64,000 nt of DNA. Origin: JAJDZL01 sp965220665 (GTDB taxonomy: Bacteria; Pseudomonadota; Gammaproteobacteria; Arenicellales; JAJDZL01). The DNA lies in assembly GCA_965220665.1 (NCBI GenBank), contig CBDCQQ010000005.1:2170001-2234000 (forward strand), in the 5' to 3' direction. The translations under genes and the position numbers were made by a program. The number at the start of each line of letters is the position of its first letter. Position 1 is the stretch's first letter. Positions 51,634 through 60,490 of this stretch are shown one piece after another. The notes beneath the pieces are model-generated. The model was not told where the DNA came from. It saw nothing but the letters and a program-made list of their open reading frames with translations, and did no database searches.

Positions 51634-51993
51634 CTAATCCGAAACTTGCGCTACGGAATCAGCGTTCTCTACAGTCGTTAACTTTTGAATATTCGGTTCA
51701 CAGTACATAGTGTGCAGAAGTTCAATAACCTGTTGCACCTTTTCGTCATTTATCGAGTAGTACTTCAGGCGAGAATTCCGACGCGATGTGATAATGCCTT
51801 GTTTACGAAGTTTTGCCAGGTGTTGGGATATGGATGACTGCTCAATTCTTATTCTGTCCTGCAATTGACTGACGGACATTTCGCCATCTAGCAGGTGACA
51901 GAGGATCATCAGACGCTGCTTGTTGGCTAGCTGCTTCAGAAAATCACTGGCTTCTGCAGCGATCGTCTTGAGTTCGTCAGGCGTCAGATTCAT
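51634..51993 (-). CDS. ArsR-family repressor with SoxR/BigR/SqrR-type cysteine pair
   Basis: A repressor of 119 residues (start at MNLTPDELKT; three more codons are possible). The winged helix is MSVSQLQDRIRIEQSSISQH followed by RRNSRLKYYS. The metal-site CxC of ArsR is absent; instead Cys32 (MILCHLLDGE) and Cys98 (HTMYCEP) match the two cysteines that form a poly-sulfide bridge in SqrR, BigR and sulfur-oxidation SoxR regulators. It is divergent from soxX with about 540 bases between, so it probably represses sox until reactive sulfur appears. The polyketide synthase follows it in the same direction. Confidence 0.82.
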   Translation of the reverse strand: MNLTPDELKTIAAEASDFLKQLANKQRLMILCHLLDGEMSVSQLQDRIRIEQSSISQHLAKLRKQGIITSRRNSRLKYYSINDEKVQQVIELLHTMYCEPNIQKLTTVENADSVAQVSD

Positions 51994-52002
51994 TAGGTAC
52001 AA

Positions 52003-52531
52003 AGTGAAGGAAAATAACGGAATATGTGCAAAAAATTATTAGGAAACTGAACTCGCGAAACACTAATTTGAAATAACTACAATTAATTTGCAAATTTTAT
52101 TCTGTTTTGTAAAATACTGTGACTCCAACTTAAACTTTGACGCATTAACCATAAGATTTAGAGTAAGTTTACAAGAAAAATCATATACCAAATTGGTTGC
52201 ATTCAGCCACCTCATATTAATATTCTGCCGCTCCTGATCAAGCGTATCCACATTGAATGAGTTTGATTTCATTAGCGGCGAACATATTTTGAACAATTCG
52301 GTCAAATTATTACTGAACATGGTGGAGTATTTTGCTTCATCCAGATTTGTCAGCGAACCGTTTCAATTTGTTGGTGTGGCATTCAAAGTTTGAAAGAATT
52401 GCCCTGAATGAGGGCAAGTTTCGGTTTTAATTCAACCATTGCATACATTGTTTAAGTTCAGGTTTTTGATCTCAAAATGCTGGGTCATTTGATAGTCAAC
52501 TTTAATTTGTCAGAGGAGTGATTGAAATACG
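52003..52531. promoter_or_regulatory. Divergent control region between the SoxR-like gene and soxX
   Basis: About 530 AT-rich bases with no supported gene. A 13-base palindrome TTCAAA-G-TTTGAA at 52382-52394 lies 138 bases before soxX and is a candidate regulator site. A further frame on the minus strand (52063-52320) has no ribosome site or recognisable fold. Confidence 0.4.
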
Positions 52532-52891
52532 ATGATGAAAACAGCACTAGGAATTATTTCGTTCATTGCAGTGATTTCTGTATCGGCTGTAACCACTGAA
52601 GTAAGTTTTGCTGATGCGGAAATAATTGCAGAAGGAAAGAAGCTCGCTGTCGACCGAAAAAAGGGGAATTGTCTCTCCTGCCACATTATGGGAGATGGTG
52701 AAATGCCAGGTACGCACGGTCCGCCGCTCATCTTTATGAAGCAGCGATTTCCCGACAAGGCAACACTATATGGCCGAATTTGGGACGCAACGGCAGCGAA
52801 TCCCAACACGATGATGCCACCTTTCGGTCGACATGGTATTCTCACCGACGACGAAATCGATAAAATAACTGAATATGTCCATACACTGTAA
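52532..52891 (+). CDS. soxX: SoxX, c-type cytochrome of thiosulfate oxidation
   Basis: A 119-residue periplasmic cytochrome; two adjacent ATGs (52532, 52535) follow GAGGAG. The signal peptide is TALGIISFIAVISVSAVTTE. The single heme motif is CLSCH, the axial Met region NTMMPPFGRHGILTDDEIDKI. SoxX pairs with SoxA to load thiosulfate onto SoxY; it is the first gene of a soxXYZAKB operon. Confidence 0.93.
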   Translation: MMKTALGIISFIAVISVSAVTTEVSFADAEIIAEGKKLAVDRKKGNCLSCHIMGDGEMPGTHGPPLIFMKQRFPDKATLYGRIWDATAANPNTMMPPFGRHGILTDDEIDKITEYVHTL

Positions 52892-52903
52892 GAGGTGATG
52901 TAT

Positions 52904-53383
52904 ATGAAAACTAAAGAGCTACAACGGCGTGCAGTTCTCAAAGGCGCAGCAGCAACAGGCTTGGTTGCACTAGCGGCATCTTGGGGACTGATCGGCAACT
53001 TAGCCCACGCAGCCAATCGACCACAGATGGCTTTTGATGCTGATGATGTCGATGGTACACTTAAAGCCTTGTTTGGCGAAAACGGGATTCAGGACAGCGA
53101 TGCGATCGTTGTAAAAGGTCCAGAAATCGCCGAAAATGGCGCTGTCGTACCAATCAAGGTGACAGCCAATTTGGACAATGTCGAGTCCATTGCTATTCTT
53201 GTTCCCAAGAATCCTGCACCGATGGTTGCCGCATTTGATCTGCAGCCTGGAGTGGTGCCAGAAGTTTCCGTTCGAATCAAAATGGGAAAAACCTCTGATG
53301 TGGTTGCCTTGGTGAAGTCCAATGGCCAGATTTTCAGAGGTGCTAGTGAAGTTAAAGTGACCATCGGCGGTTGCGGTGGTTAA
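52904..53383 (+). CDS. soxY: SoxY, sulfur carrier subunit
   Basis: A 159-residue protein (start at 52904, six bases after AGAGGTG). A Tat-type signal (LQRRAVLKGAAATGLVALAA) exports it folded with SoxZ. The C-terminus ends KVTIGGCGG, the swinging arm whose Cys carries sulfur intermediates. The core matches the SoxY immunoglobulin-like domain (NGAVVPIKVTANLDNV). Confidence 0.95.
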   Translation: MKTKELQRRAVLKGAAATGLVALAASWGLIGNLAHAANRPQMAFDADDVDGTLKALFGENGIQDSDAIVVKGPEIAENGAVVPIKVTANLDNVESIAILVPKNPAPMVAAFDLQPGVVPEVSVRIKMGKTSDVVALVKSNGQIFRGASEVKVTIGGCGG

Positions 53384-53408
53384 TGCGCATTTGATGAGGT
53401 GAAAAATT

Positions 53409-53720
53409 ATGTCTATTAAAGCAAAAGCAAAAATGACCAGTAACAATGACGTTCAGGTCAAGATGCTCATCAAACATCCGATGGAAACCGGTCAGCGTAA
53501 AGATTCCAAGACTGGTGAGTTGATTCCAGCGCACTTCGTCGATGTTGTAACCTGCCACTGGCAGGGAAAGGAAATGCTCCGGGCGCATTGGGGTCCTGCA
53601 ATTTCAAAAAATCCGTATCTTTCATTTTCGATTAGCGGTCCACAGGCTGGTGATACATTGCTGCTGGCCTGGCATGACAATACAGGAAAATCGGGCGAAA
53701 GAGAATACACAATCGGATAG
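53409..53720 (+). CDS. soxZ: SoxZ, sulfur carrier partner
   Basis: A 103-residue protein without signal peptide, exported with SoxY. VQVKMLIKHPMETGQRKDSK and PAHFVDVVTCHWQGKEML are family segments. It follows soxY by 25 bases with GAGGTG before the ATG. Confidence 0.95.
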   Translation: MSIKAKAKMTSNNDVQVKMLIKHPMETGQRKDSKTGELIPAHFVDVVTCHWQGKEMLRAHWGPAISKNPYLSFSISGPQAGDTLLLAWHDNTGKSGEREYTIG

Positions 53721-53762
53721 GTGCTCAAGAGTACGTTTCCAGAATTACGGAGAATAATATTT

Positions 53763-54599
53763 ATGAAAAAACTGATTGCATGCTTTGCGCTTGGTTGCTT
53801 CTTTGCCGGCGTATCGACAGTTGCATTTTCGACACCCGAAGAGGATCGAGTTGCATTTCAGAATTACTACCTGACTAAATTCGCGGATGTTCCAAAGGAT
53901 GATTTTATCAATGGCGTTTATTCCATCGATATGCCTTCCCGTGAACAGTGGCAAACGCTTGAAGAGTTTCCGCCGTATGAGTTGGCGTTGGAACAGGGAG
54001 AGAATCTTTTCAACACCCCGTTCGCCAATGGTAAGACTTACGCTGACTGTTTTGAAAATGGTGGCATTGGAATTCGGCAGAACTATCCCTATTTCGATGT
54101 GGAACAGGGACAGGTTATCACGCTGGAATTGGCGATAAACCAATGTCGGGAAGCGAATGGTGAAAAGCCATTCAAATACAAGAGAGGCAAAATTGCTGAG
54201 CTGACAGCGTATATGGCATACACTTCGCGCGGCGAGACGATCAATGTGGTGATTCCTGATGATCCGCGCGCATTGGCAGCCTATGAAATGGGTAAACAGT
54301 TCTACTACACCAAGCGTGGTCAGTTGAATTTTGCCTGTGCTGATTGCCACGTCGGCGGTTCTGGCGGCAAAATTCGTACAGAACTTCTCAGTCCGGCTTT
54401 AGGGCATATAAGTCATTTTCCGGTTTATCGGTTGAAGTGGGGTGCCATTGGCACGTTGCACCGTCGATTCAGCGGTTGTAACCAGCAGGTTCGAGCCAAA
54501 GCGTTCAAGGCGCAGGGCGAAGAGTACCGCAATCTTGAATATTTTCTTACCTATATGAGCAATGGGCTGGAATACAACGGCCCCGGCGTTCGCAAGTAA
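53763..54599 (+). CDS. soxA: SoxA, monoheme cytochrome of thiosulfate oxidation
   Basis: A 278-residue protein (start MKKLIACFALGCFFAGVS, a signal peptide). Only one CxxCH motif is present, CADCH near residue 195; the N-terminal domain keeps lone cysteines (YADCFENG, NQCREA) in place of a heme, as in single-heme SoxA proteins. The catalytic Cys lies in RFSGCNQQVRAKAF. With SoxX it forms the SoxY-thiosulfate linkage. Confidence 0.93.
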   Translation: MKKLIACFALGCFFAGVSTVAFSTPEEDRVAFQNYYLTKFADVPKDDFINGVYSIDMPSREQWQTLEEFPPYELALEQGENLFNTPFANGKTYADCFENGGIGIRQNYPYFDVEQGQVITLELAINQCREANGEKPFKYKRGKIAELTAYMAYTSRGETINVVIPDDPRALAAYEMGKQFYYTKRGQLNFACADCHVGGSGGKIRTELLSPALGHISHFPVYRLKWGAIGTLHRRFSGCNQQVRAKAFKAQGEEYRNLEYFLTYMSNGLEYNGPGVRK

Positions 54600-54618
54600 T
54601 TGAACTAGGGAGAACAAC

Positions 54619-54933
54619 ATGAAATCAATTTTGCGTACTATAGTTGCGTGTGCATTATTTTTTACTGCCTGTGTTGTCGGCGCATCAGAGCCAACCGCTG
54701 AGGACTTCAACAAGGCGTTTACTGAAGCGAATGACGCTCGGAAAATGGCTGGCGAATTAGGTCATGAGTGGCGCGACACTGCCAAAATTCTGAAAAAAGC
54801 GCAGGAAACTGCTGCTGCTGGAGATCTAAAAAAGGCAATGGAACTCGTAGCAGAGGCCAAGCTTCAGGGTGAGGCTGGAATTGTACAGGCCAAACGTGAA
54901 GGCGCTCTGTGGGAGGGTCGAGTAATTCGGTAG
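54619..54933 (+). CDS. soxK: SoxK-like SoxAX-binding protein
   Basis: A 104-residue exported helical protein (signal ACALFFTACVVGA; the Cys could also be a lipid site). The mature part is charged and alpha-helical (DTAKILKKAQETAAAGDLKK, GEAGIVQAKREG), as in SAXB/SoxK that stabilises SoxAX. It lies 19 bases after soxA, in the family's usual place before soxB. Confidence 0.82.
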   Translation: MKSILRTIVACALFFTACVVGASEPTAEDFNKAFTEANDARKMAGELGHEWRDTAKILKKAQETAAAGDLKKAMELVAEAKLQGEAGIVQAKREGALWEGRVIR

Positions 54934-55063
54934 TTCTACCGAGTGACAATTAATCGAGAATGTCGTAATAATCGGCAACCTGGAAACTTTCGACTGTATG
55001 CAGCAGTATGACCAACTTGTGTTGAACAGTCCTTTCATTCATTCAGTTTTCAGTTAAGGTACT

Positions 55064-56821
55064 GTGCACCTTAGTCGCCGAGAATTTATGCAGGCAGTTG
55101 CAGCTGCATCTGTCTCAGGAATGTTGCCGGCGGGTCTTTCCGCCGGCACTAATTTATATGATGTCCCGTCATTCGGTCAGGTTCGGTTGCTTCACATTAC
55201 CGACACCCATGCTCAGCTAAATCCGGTTTACTTTCGGGAACCACATATCAATATTGGAATAGGTGATAGCTGGGGTCGCCCACCCCACATTGTTGGTTCT
55301 CAGTTTCTAAAGACCTTTGGAATCGAGCCAGATTCTGCAGAAGCCTACGCATTCACCTATAAAGATTTTCCGAGACTCGCCGAGAAGTTCGGCAAGGTCG
55401 GGGGATATGCTTACATGAAAACTCTGGTCAACCAGTTGCGACAGGACTTCGGTTCAGATCGTACGCTCTTGTTGGACGGGGGAGACAGCTGGCAGGGCAC
55501 CGCAACAGCACTTTGGACGAATGGCATGGAAATGGTCCAAGCGAATAACCTTTTGGGGGTTGATATTGCAACCGGCCATTGGGAATTCACCTATACACCT
55601 GAAGTGTTTCAGCAGAACCTGGAATCGTTTGGTGGGGAGTTCGTCGCACAGAACATCTTTCTGACTGAAGAGGCACTGTTCGACGAAAAGCCGGCTTATG
55701 ACGACTTTACCGGACACGCATTTCCGCCTTATGCCATGCGCTCCTTAGGTGGTTTTGATGTTGCCATAATTGGACAGGCATTTCCATACACACCCATTGC
55801 CAACCCATCCAGAAATATACCAGACTGGACATTTGGAATTCGTGCAGATGAACTGCAGGAGTTGGTTGATAACATCCGAGACAGTGAAAGTCCAGATGCA
55901 GTGGTTTTACTGTCACACAATGGCATGGATGTTGATATGAAATTGGCCGGCATTGTGTCAGGCATTGATGCAATCTTGGGTGGTCATACTCACGACGCAG
56001 TACCTGTGCCGGTTAAAGTTCAAAATGAGCGGGGTACGACACTGGTAACCAATGCTGGTTCAAACGGAAAGTTTGTCGGTGTTTTAGACCTGCAGTTCGG
56101 CAACAAGGGTGTGGTGGATACCAATTATCGTTTGTTGCCGATTTTTGGAAACTACCTGACTGCCGACCCCGAAATGGACGCCTTTATCCGTCAAAGTCGA
56201 GCACCGTACGCTGACCAGCTTTCTGAAGAACTCGCGGTTTCCGAATCGCTGTTATTCAGGCGTGGAAATTTTAATGGAACATTTGATGAAGTCATTTGCA
56301 ACGCATTGCGCTCTCACTACAATGCCCAAATTGCACTATCTCCGGGCTTTCGATGGGGAACGTCAATCATACCGGGTCAGACGATCACATTTGAAGATGT
56401 GATGACGCAAACCGCCATGACTTATCCGGAAACTTATGTGCAGGAAATGACTGGTGAAACTTTGAAACTGATTCTAGAAGACGTGGCTGACAATGCCTTT
56501 AATCCAGATCCGTTTTATCAGCAGGGCGGTGACATGGTGCGAATTTCGGGTATGTCGTATACCCTGGAAGTTGACCAGACAATGGGCTCGCGAATTTCGG
56601 ATATGCGGTTGGAGAGTGGGGAACTCATCGAGGCTGGAAAAAGTTATTCCGTAACGGGTTGGGCAACTGTGGGACAGGTTTCACCAGGCCCACCAGTATG
56701 GGACCTCGTCGCGGACCATCTCAGGTCCGAACAGACAATTTCAGTGACATCACTACATCAGCCACAGGTACTGATTAAATCTGGCAATCCCGGGATTGGT
56801 GATTGGAAAATGAATACCTGA
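55064..56821 (+). CDS. soxB: SoxB, thiosulfohydrolase
   Basis: A 585-residue dimanganese hydrolase that releases sulfate from SoxY-bound thiosulfonate. It begins at a GTG with a Tat signal (LSRREFMQAVAAASVSG). Metal-binding motifs: HITDTHAQLNP, LLDGGDSWQGTATALW, GHWEFTYTPE and ILGGHTHDAVP. Length and order match SoxB. It closes the soxXYZAKB set; soxCD is not in the window, so sulfane sulfur must go elsewhere (for example to globules or an sHdr system). Confidence 0.95.
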   Translation: MHLSRREFMQAVAAASVSGMLPAGLSAGTNLYDVPSFGQVRLLHITDTHAQLNPVYFREPHINIGIGDSWGRPPHIVGSQFLKTFGIEPDSAEAYAFTYKDFPRLAEKFGKVGGYAYMKTLVNQLRQDFGSDRTLLLDGGDSWQGTATALWTNGMEMVQANNLLGVDIATGHWEFTYTPEVFQQNLESFGGEFVAQNIFLTEEALFDEKPAYDDFTGHAFPPYAMRSLGGFDVAIIGQAFPYTPIANPSRNIPDWTFGIRADELQELVDNIRDSESPDAVVLLSHNGMDVDMKLAGIVSGIDAILGGHTHDAVPVPVKVQNERGTTLVTNAGSNGKFVGVLDLQFGNKGVVDTNYRLLPIFGNYLTADPEMDAFIRQSRAPYADQLSEELAVSESLLFRRGNFNGTFDEVICNALRSHYNAQIALSPGFRWGTSIIPGQTITFEDVMTQTAMTYPETYVQEMTGETLKLILEDVADNAFNPDPFYQQGGDMVRISGMSYTLEVDQTMGSRISDMRLESGELIEAGKSYSVTGWATVGQVSPGPPVWDLVADHLRSEQTISVTSLHQPQVLIKSGNPGIGDWKMNT

Positions 56822-56887
56822 CTGCAGGTGAAGAATTCCAAGTGTTAGAATAGAGCACAAACATTTTCAATTTGAGTGAGGGTATGG

Positions 56888-57421
56888 ATGATGAAGCGAT
56901 TCAGTAGTTTATTTTTTGCCTCACTGCTGATTATTCTGAGCGGATTTGGAGCAGCCCTAGCTGAAATTCGGGATCCAGAGGAACACTTCTTCCATCAGAC
57001 GTTTGGCGATCTTCAGGAAGAAGTAGAGTTAGCCCTTGAAGAAGGTCAAAAGGGAATCATGGTCATGTTTGAACTCAATGATTGTCCTTGGTGTGACCGC
57101 ATGAAAGAAACTGTTCTGAACCAATCAGCAGTTCAGGATTATTTTCGACAGAACTTCCGCTGTCTGATGATGAATGTCGAAGGGGACAATTTGGTTGTTG
57201 ATTTCGACGGGGAGGAAATTGCCGAGAAAGATTGGGCGCTCAAACACAACCGAATACGGGCGACACCGGTTTTTCTGTTTCTTGATCTGGAAGGTAATCG
57301 CATCATGCGATATACCGGGGCTGCTAAGGATGTAGAAGAATTCATGCTGCTGGGAGAGTTCGTTGCTGACGGACACCATCAAGACAGTAATTTCATAAAA
57401 TTCAAACGGGCGAGAAGATAA
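56888..57421 (+). CDS. SoxW-like periplasmic thioredoxin
   Basis: A 177-residue thioredoxin-fold protein (start at 56888, GAGGG five bases upstream; signal FSSLFFASLLIILSGFGAAL). Redox motif NDCPWCDRM, cis-Pro in RATPVFLFLD. It follows soxB by 66 bases and probably keeps Sox cysteines in the right redox state. It resembles each half of the double-domain protein at 41743. Confidence 0.85.
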   Translation: MMKRFSSLFFASLLIILSGFGAALAEIRDPEEHFFHQTFGDLQEEVELALEEGQKGIMVMFELNDCPWCDRMKETVLNQSAVQDYFRQNFRCLMMNVEGDNLVVDFDGEEIAEKDWALKHNRIRATPVFLFLDLEGNRIMRYTGAAKDVEEFMLLGEFVADGHHQDSNFIKFKRARR

Positions 57422-57583
57422 TTCTTTTGTCGTTAGTTCGACAAACGCCATTCAATTCCTGCTGCGAGTCATTCTCCAATTACCATGGAGTTGGTTGGTG
57501 TAGTTGGATTTAAGACTTGGATTATTGACCATAGCCGATTGCACCCTTTCAACGCAGATTACATTGATGAGTGAGGATTGACA

Positions 57584-58870
57584 GTGAAGAGGATAAGTCA
57601 ATTCCTATTGCTCATTTGTGTGAGCATTGCATCGGTACCAGTCACTGCAGCCGAAATACCGGATGAACCTCTGAATCTATCGGCTGTCCTGATGTTTGCA
57701 GACAGTCCCCACCCATTGCTTAGTGAAGCCGAATCCTATCTTGAATCCGCAAAAGTCATTTCAGACTTTCACAACTCAGCCCACCAATTTAATCTGGAGG
57801 CGATTTTGTATCCACAGCGCGTTGATCGTGCGATACCTGGCGGAGCAAATTCACTGAGCGATGGCTCAGCAACTTTACGGTTGAGTCATCCCGTATACGA
57901 CTTTGGTCGTAGAAGTGCAGACCGGTCCGTGGCAAATTTCGAAGTTCAGCGTTCTCAGCATCATCTCGATTACGTTCTCGCACAAAGAAGAATCGAAATC
58001 ATGCGTCGATTTTTCGATGTTCTCATTGCCGATCTGACCTACAGTGTACAAGATGAAAAAATGACATTGTCATTTTTGCGTTTCGACCGGTTTCTGGAAG
58101 AAATGGAAATGTTTGAAGCGCATGCCGAAGTCGATGTTCTGAAACTGGAAACCATTTACCGTGAAGAATTTGCAAAAAGGCAGGAATACAGCTTTAATCG
58201 AATCGAATCGCGCCGTAATCTTGCCTTGGCGATGGGATTTACCGATTACGTACCACGAGATGTTCGAATGCCCGATCTTTCAGGGTATGTTGAACGAGAA
58301 GTGCCGGAATTCGAAAACCTGCTCGAACAGATTCTGGCAACAAACTACGATTTGAAACAAGCGGAACTCGATCTTGAAAAAGCGTTAATGGCAGTGAAGG
58401 TGTCCGATGCCAAGTTCATGCCGCAACTGGATATCGTGCTTGAAGCAACCGAGTGGGAAGAAAAAGTCGGAAGTCGAAATTCTGCTTCAATTGGTCTGCG
58501 ATTTCATGTGCCATTGGCGGCGAGATCCCAAAAGAATCGTGATAGTAGATTGAGTCAAATTGCAGTTGATCGAGCGCGCGCCAAGTTAGCGGAAACCGAG
58601 CATGCAGTCCGGAAACGTTCATTCGAGTTATGGAAAGCACTGACAGTCTATCATTTGGATATCAGTACTGCAGAGGTCAGGTTGAATTATAGAGATCAGT
58701 ATATGGACCGCGCTCGCACGCTTTACGAACTTGAAGAAATTTCTGACTTAGGAGATGCCCAGGCCGAACTGCTTCGTGCTTCACTTGAAGATTATCGAAC
58801 AAAATTTAACCTGGCTTTGACCTGGTCCGAAATTGACGCTTTAACCGGAAATCAAGTGCATCCCTACTAA
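57584..58870 (+). CDS. TolC-family outer membrane protein
   Basis: A 428-residue outer-membrane factor-like protein (GTG at 57584, or TTG six bases earlier; signal RISQFLLLICVSIASVPVTA). Two long helical repeats with heptads (RSVANFEVQRSQHHLDYVLA; LAETEHAVRKRSFELWKALT) and NYDLKQAELDLEKALMAVKV are typical TolC coiled-coil segments. No inner-membrane or adaptor partner is adjacent. Its place directly after sox genes suggests co-expression, perhaps for sulfur or metal export; the substrate is unknown. Confidence 0.75.
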   Translation: MKRISQFLLLICVSIASVPVTAAEIPDEPLNLSAVLMFADSPHPLLSEAESYLESAKVISDFHNSAHQFNLEAILYPQRVDRAIPGGANSLSDGSATLRLSHPVYDFGRRSADRSVANFEVQRSQHHLDYVLAQRRIEIMRRFFDVLIADLTYSVQDEKMTLSFLRFDRFLEEMEMFEAHAEVDVLKLETIYREEFAKRQEYSFNRIESRRNLALAMGFTDYVPRDVRMPDLSGYVEREVPEFENLLEQILATNYDLKQAELDLEKALMAVKVSDAKFMPQLDIVLEATEWEEKVGSRNSASIGLRFHVPLAARSQKNRDSRLSQIAVDRARAKLAETEHAVRKRSFELWKALTVYHLDISTAEVRLNYRDQYMDRARTLYELEEISDLGDAQAELLRASLEDYRTKFNLALTWSEIDALTGNQVHPY

Positions 58871-59112
58871 CATCGTCAGATTGAGTAATTTGCTAACTGT
58901 CTGAATTTGTCCTTAGTCCGCCTGATCTCGCAGGCACCTTTTCCAGCTGAAAACCCGTTCGGGTAAGATGCCAACCGAATATACAACTCTAATGCGGTTT
59001 AGGTCATGTCTAATGTTGGAAATCGGTTCAAATACCCGCAAAAACAATCAATTGTCAAAATTGTTCTGTGACGAAATGAAATACTGAACGTATTCTTTGC
59101 TGTATAGATATG

Positions 59113-59994
59113 TTATGCCTTTCGGTGTTCGGCATGAATCACCCCGAGGCCGCACGCGATGATGATTGCGACGCCAAACAACATTACTACAGTCGGAATT
59201 TCAGCAAAAATGACCCAGCCGAGAAAAAGCGCCCAAGGAATCGTCACATATTCAAATGGTGCGAGAATGTAGACTGGTGCAAATCGATAAGCATGGACAA
59301 TGGACAACTGGGCAAAAAGGCTGATGATACCGACACCAAATAACAGAAACCAATCTTGTCCAACTGGCGTAACCCATAAGACTGGCATCAACACACCGCT
59401 TAGACACAAAATGGTCAACGCCGCAAATATCACCATCAGTTCAGTTGATTCGGTTTGAGTCATTTTGCGAGTTTGAATGACGAGCAAGGAGAACATTAGT
59501 GCACCGATTATGACTGCTACGATTCCTACCGGATCAAACGAGCCCGTGAATGGCTGAATGACTAACAGGACACCAATAAACCCCACCGTAACAATTGATT
59601 TTTGCCGCCCAGTAGCGCGTTCGCCGAGTAGGGGGCCTGAAAGTACTGTCGTAATAAGGGGCGCTGACATAGCAATTGCTGTTGCCTGTCCTAAATCAAT
59701 GCGAGTCAGTGAGAAATAGAAACTCAAAAATGCGAAAAGGTTGAAACTAACGCGCTTGAAGTGGTCAAGCACCCGACGTGTACGAAATCCTTGTGTTCCG
59801 AACCGGTAAAACAGAATGCAGGAAAGTGGTATCACAATGACAAAGCTTCGCATGAAGAGAATCTGAAAGACAGAATAGTTTGCCAGAAGGTGCTTTATTA
59901 GCGCATCCTGACAGGAAAACAAACTCATTGCTATGAGAGTCAGCAAAATTCCAGTAAGTGGGTGGTGCTGCTGACCTGGAACTGCGGATACCAT
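59113..59994 (-). CDS. EamA/DMT-family transporter
   Basis: A 293-residue membrane protein with about ten hydrophobic helices in two EamA halves (ILLTLIAMSLFSCQDALIKH at the start; IVAVIIGALMFSLLVIQTRK opening the second). Such proteins usually export amino acids or metabolites. It is divergent from the glnA-glx operon, with a 496-base gap between. Confidence 0.85.
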   Translation of the reverse strand: MVSAVPGQQHHPLTGILLTLIAMSLFSCQDALIKHLLANYSVFQILFMRSFVIVIPLSCILFYRFGTQGFRTRRVLDHFKRVSFNLFAFLSFYFSLTRIDLGQATAIAMSAPLITTVLSGPLLGERATGRQKSIVTVGFIGVLLVIQPFTGSFDPVGIVAVIIGALMFSLLVIQTRKMTQTESTELMVIFAALTILCLSGVLMPVLWVTPVGQDWFLLFGVGIISLFAQLSIVHAYRFAPVYILAPFEYVTIPWALFLGWVIFAEIPTVVMLFGVAIIIACGLGVIHAEHRKA

Positions 59995-60094
59995 TAAATT
60001 TCTTACGAATGGTGAATTGAATTAAAGTGTGCGAAGCAGTTTTTCAATCTTGGGTGTAGGACGTTTTGCACCCGGTTGGGTGGTATTCGTCAAT

Positions 60095-60111
60095 TTGGCA
60101 GGAACCTTGCA
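60095..60111 (+). promoter_or_regulatory. Probable sigma-54 promoter of the glnA-glx operon
   Basis: TTGGCAGGAACCTTGCA: invariant GG (60097-60098) and GC (60109-60110) separated by exactly ten bases, the -24/-12 pattern. Transcription would start near 60122, giving a leader of about 370 bases. A weaker sigma-70-like site (TTGCTC, 18 bases, TATATA) lies at 60400-60429. Confidence 0.65.
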
Positions 60112-60490
60112 GATCATTCTTTAGACTGCTGTAAGCATTTGATTGAAAGGCGTGATTTTACGCTGAAACTAATTGTTACGACACACTATTCGAGGGCTGC
60201 CACTTGAGCGATTTCGTCTGAATTCCAAACGCCAGCCGTATTGAGTTCCATTTAAATATTCGGAAACAATGGGTGTATAGCAGTTTGTTTTACGTCGAAA
60301 AAATTGCTTCTGCAAAGTGCTGCTTGCAAGACACAAAGAACTAGTTGTATTTCAATTTCAGCCTCTTTACGAGATTCGAGTTATATCTCCGCTCCGGATT
60401 TGCTCAATATGCCGTATCAAGTCTATATAATCCGTTGATTCATTGAGTTGGAATGAACTGCATAGGTATTCAAAATTTAGGGGAAAAATA

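Noticed and set aside
52063..52320. Minus-strand 85-codon frame upstream of sox
   Set aside because: AT-rich, no ribosome site, and lies in a divergent control region.
60400..60431. TTGCTC...TATAAT as a sigma-70 promoter for the GS-like gene
   Set aside because: Spacing is 20 bases to TATAAT (18 to TATATA); kept only as a weak alternative to the sigma-54 site.
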